Program-made: the position numbers and the translations under genes | Shown here: positions 63,010-64,000 of the stretch, piece by piece | Numbering within the stretch: position 1 is the first letter of the stretch | How the letters are laid out: every line of letters starts with the position of its first letter | Notes under the pieces: generated by a model | Database searches by the model: none | The model's input: the letters and a program-made list of their open reading frames with translations, nothing else | What the model was told of the DNA's origin: nothing | Assembly: GCF_003202405.1 (NCBI RefSeq) | Contig: NZ_QJHL01000001.1 | Coordinates: 248,001-312,000 of the forward strand | Length of the DNA stretch: 64,000 nucleotides | Reading direction: 5' to 3' | DNA from: Flavobacterium hydrophilum | GTDB taxonomy: Bacteria; Bacteroidota; Bacteroidia; Flavobacteriales; Flavobacteriaceae

Positions 63010-63671
63010 TAAGGCTTAAGGTTTCCTAGATCGTAACCGGCACTTTCTCCATAAAGGTGTTTCTTTTTACCAAATAGGACATGAACACAGAAAGCAATTC
63101 TTTTATCTCTTTCTATAAAATGGGCTGAAAGTTCTTGATCTATATTAGTAGGGGAGTACTGAAACATGTTGAATTTTAAGGCATAAATATCATGGTGTAA
63201 ATTTTTCATGTCTTCTAAGTAAGAAGTAATTTCGCCTAATTTATATGAAATTAATGTATCTTTTTTGTTTTCAGGATGAGTAGGTAATTTAGCTCCTATG
63301 CCATTTACAAAATCAGTTTTCATTTCTCTGAAATCTTTCGGTGTTATAGTATCATTTTCTAAGACGTATAAAACATCATCATCAAAAAGATTGTCTCTTT
63401 TAATTGGACAATCTTCATTATTTGAAAAAGATAAGCCTAGATTTAAAGAACCATCTTTTTGAATAAGATAAAATTTGCAAAATGACTTGTTTATATTGTT
63501 TGAAATTACCTTTTCAAATATTTCTAAGTCTATAAGAAAGCTTTTAGTTAATTCTTTAATACCTAATTTATTGTAGTTCTCAATAAAAATTTCTTCAATT
63601 TCTTTTTTAATTTCTTTGATAAAAAAGTTTTTTTTATAAGTTTTTTCTTGGTTTAATTTTTCTAATTCCAT
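63009..63671 (-). CDS. Cytosolic protein of unknown function in the two-component operon
   Basis: 220 residues, no signal or membrane segment. Charged N-terminal coiled region (KEIKKEIEEIFIENYNKLGI), then a mixed alpha/beta part containing GSLNLGLSFSNNEDCPIKRD and HFIERDKRIAFCVHVLFGKK. I do not recognise it. Overlaps the membrane-protein gene by one base and starts 5 bases after the response regulator, so it belongs to the same operon. Confidence 0.6.
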   Translation of the reverse strand: MELEKLNQEKTYKKNFFIKEIKKEIEEIFIENYNKLGIKELTKSFLIDLEIFEKVISNNINKSFCKFYLIQKDGSLNLGLSFSNNEDCPIKRDNLFDDDVLYVLENDTITPKDFREMKTDFVNGIGAKLPTHPENKKDTLISYKLGEITSYLEDMKNLHHDIYALKFNMFQYSPTNIDQELSAHFIERDKRIAFCVHVLFGKKKHLYGESAGYDLGNLKP

Positions 63672-63676
63672 AATTT

Positions 63677-64000
63677 CTAGTTTTTAGTGTTAAACTTATT
63701 AATAGCTTCAATTTTGTTGCTTACTTGTAGTTTTCTGTAAATATTGCCAATGTGTTTTTTGACCGTATCAATCGTCACATTTTTTTTATCGGCAATTTCC
63801 TTGTAAAGCAGTCCCTGCGCCAGCAGTTCAAGGACTTCTTTTTCAGTTACTGTAAGTAAGGCAAGACTTTGTACTTGTACTTTTGATTCCTGAAAATGTT
63901 GTAAAACGCGTTTTGCAATAGTAAAACTCATTGGTGCGCCTCCGTTATGAGCTTCAAGAATGGCCTGAATAATTTTATCAAGTGGATCGCCTTTTACGAG
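63677..64000 (-). CDS. LuxR/NarL-type response regulator (5'-truncated)
   Basis: The frame is open to the right edge. The visible part begins LVKGDPLDKIIQAILEAHNG, the end of a receiver domain, so the ATG at 63931 is internal. The GerE-type HTH follows: LTVTEKEVLELLAQGLLYKE then IADKKNVTIDTVKKHIGNIY, ending RKLQVSNKIEAINKF. It is the partner of the NarL-type kinase encoded three genes downstream. Confidence 0.9.
   Translation of the reverse strand, partial: LVKGDPLDKIIQAILEAHNGGAPMSFTIAKRVLQHFQESKVQVQSLALLTVTEKEVLELLAQGLLYKEIADKKNVTIDTVKKHIGNIYRKLQVSNKIEAINKFNTKN

Overview
The window looks like chromosomal DNA of a Flavobacterium-type member of the Bacteroidota. It is AT-rich, and promoters fit the Bacteroidota pattern (TTTG, about 19-20 bases, then TANNTTTG). 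The gene families (LETM1-related biofilm protein, DUF6377 regulator, GH105/GH28/PL10 pectinases, HAD-ECH fused beta-oxidation enzyme, META and DUF4251 lipoprotein or secreted proteins) are typical of that group. No mobile element with a transposase or integrase is visible. The genus is an inference.

Layout. 1-13.4 kb is mixed metabolism: a left-truncated GapN-like aldehyde dehydrogenase, a membrane GT2 glycosyltransferase, a GNAT, a large acyl-CoA oxidase-like enzyme, a DUF6377 membrane regulator, a GH3 glucosidase with a DUF1349 protein, an acyltransferase, and an ArsR/old-yellow-enzyme pair.

13.5-37.5 kb is a pectin and galacturonate locus. Secreted or lipid-anchored enzymes (two GH28, two GH105, GH43, PL10, CE12, an acetyl esterase) cut pectin down. 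Two ExuT-like carriers import uronates. UxaC-UxaB-UxaA take galacturonate, and KduI-KduD take the unsaturated uronate, to 2-keto-3-deoxygluconate, which KdgK and Eda finish. Two LacI paralogues sit in the middle. Palindromes of the form TGNAATCGATTNCA occur upstream of the carriers, kduI, both lacI genes and the GH28-GH105 operon, so the locus looks like one self-regulated regulon. No SusC/SusD pair is present in it.

37.6-51.6 kb holds oxidative-stress genes (OxyR, Dps, SodC), a SulP carrier with carbonic anhydrase, small lipoproteins, and a minus-strand fatty-acid beta-oxidation cluster (MarR, HAD/ECH, thiolase, a four-helix-bundle pseudogene, acyl-CoA dehydrogenase).

51.8-60.6 kb is the most interesting part, a probable RNA-repair locus. 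It holds a WYL regulator, an HD-type phosphohydrolase, a repeat-rich lipoprotein, a RING-helical-TerD protein of the MXAN_6230/SCO0854 type, the RNA ligase RtcB, and the nuclease TatD. The 430 bases before the RING gene contain no credible protein but do contain a tRNA mimic (acceptor stem, D-arm and T-arm, with the anticodon arm replaced), a second partial tRNA mimic, and five copies of GGTCAA-N7-TTACTTC with exactly constant internal spacing. A 19-base palindrome (TACGCAAAATAATTGCGTA and close variants) occurs three times: between the HD and lipoprotein genes, before the RNA array, and before rtcB. This ties them into one regulon. Several repeat families with palindromic cores fill the gaps in this region.

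60.6-64 kb ends with an uncharacterised membrane protein and a minus-strand two-component operon (LuxR-type response regulator, two unknown proteins, histidine kinase), cut by the right edge.
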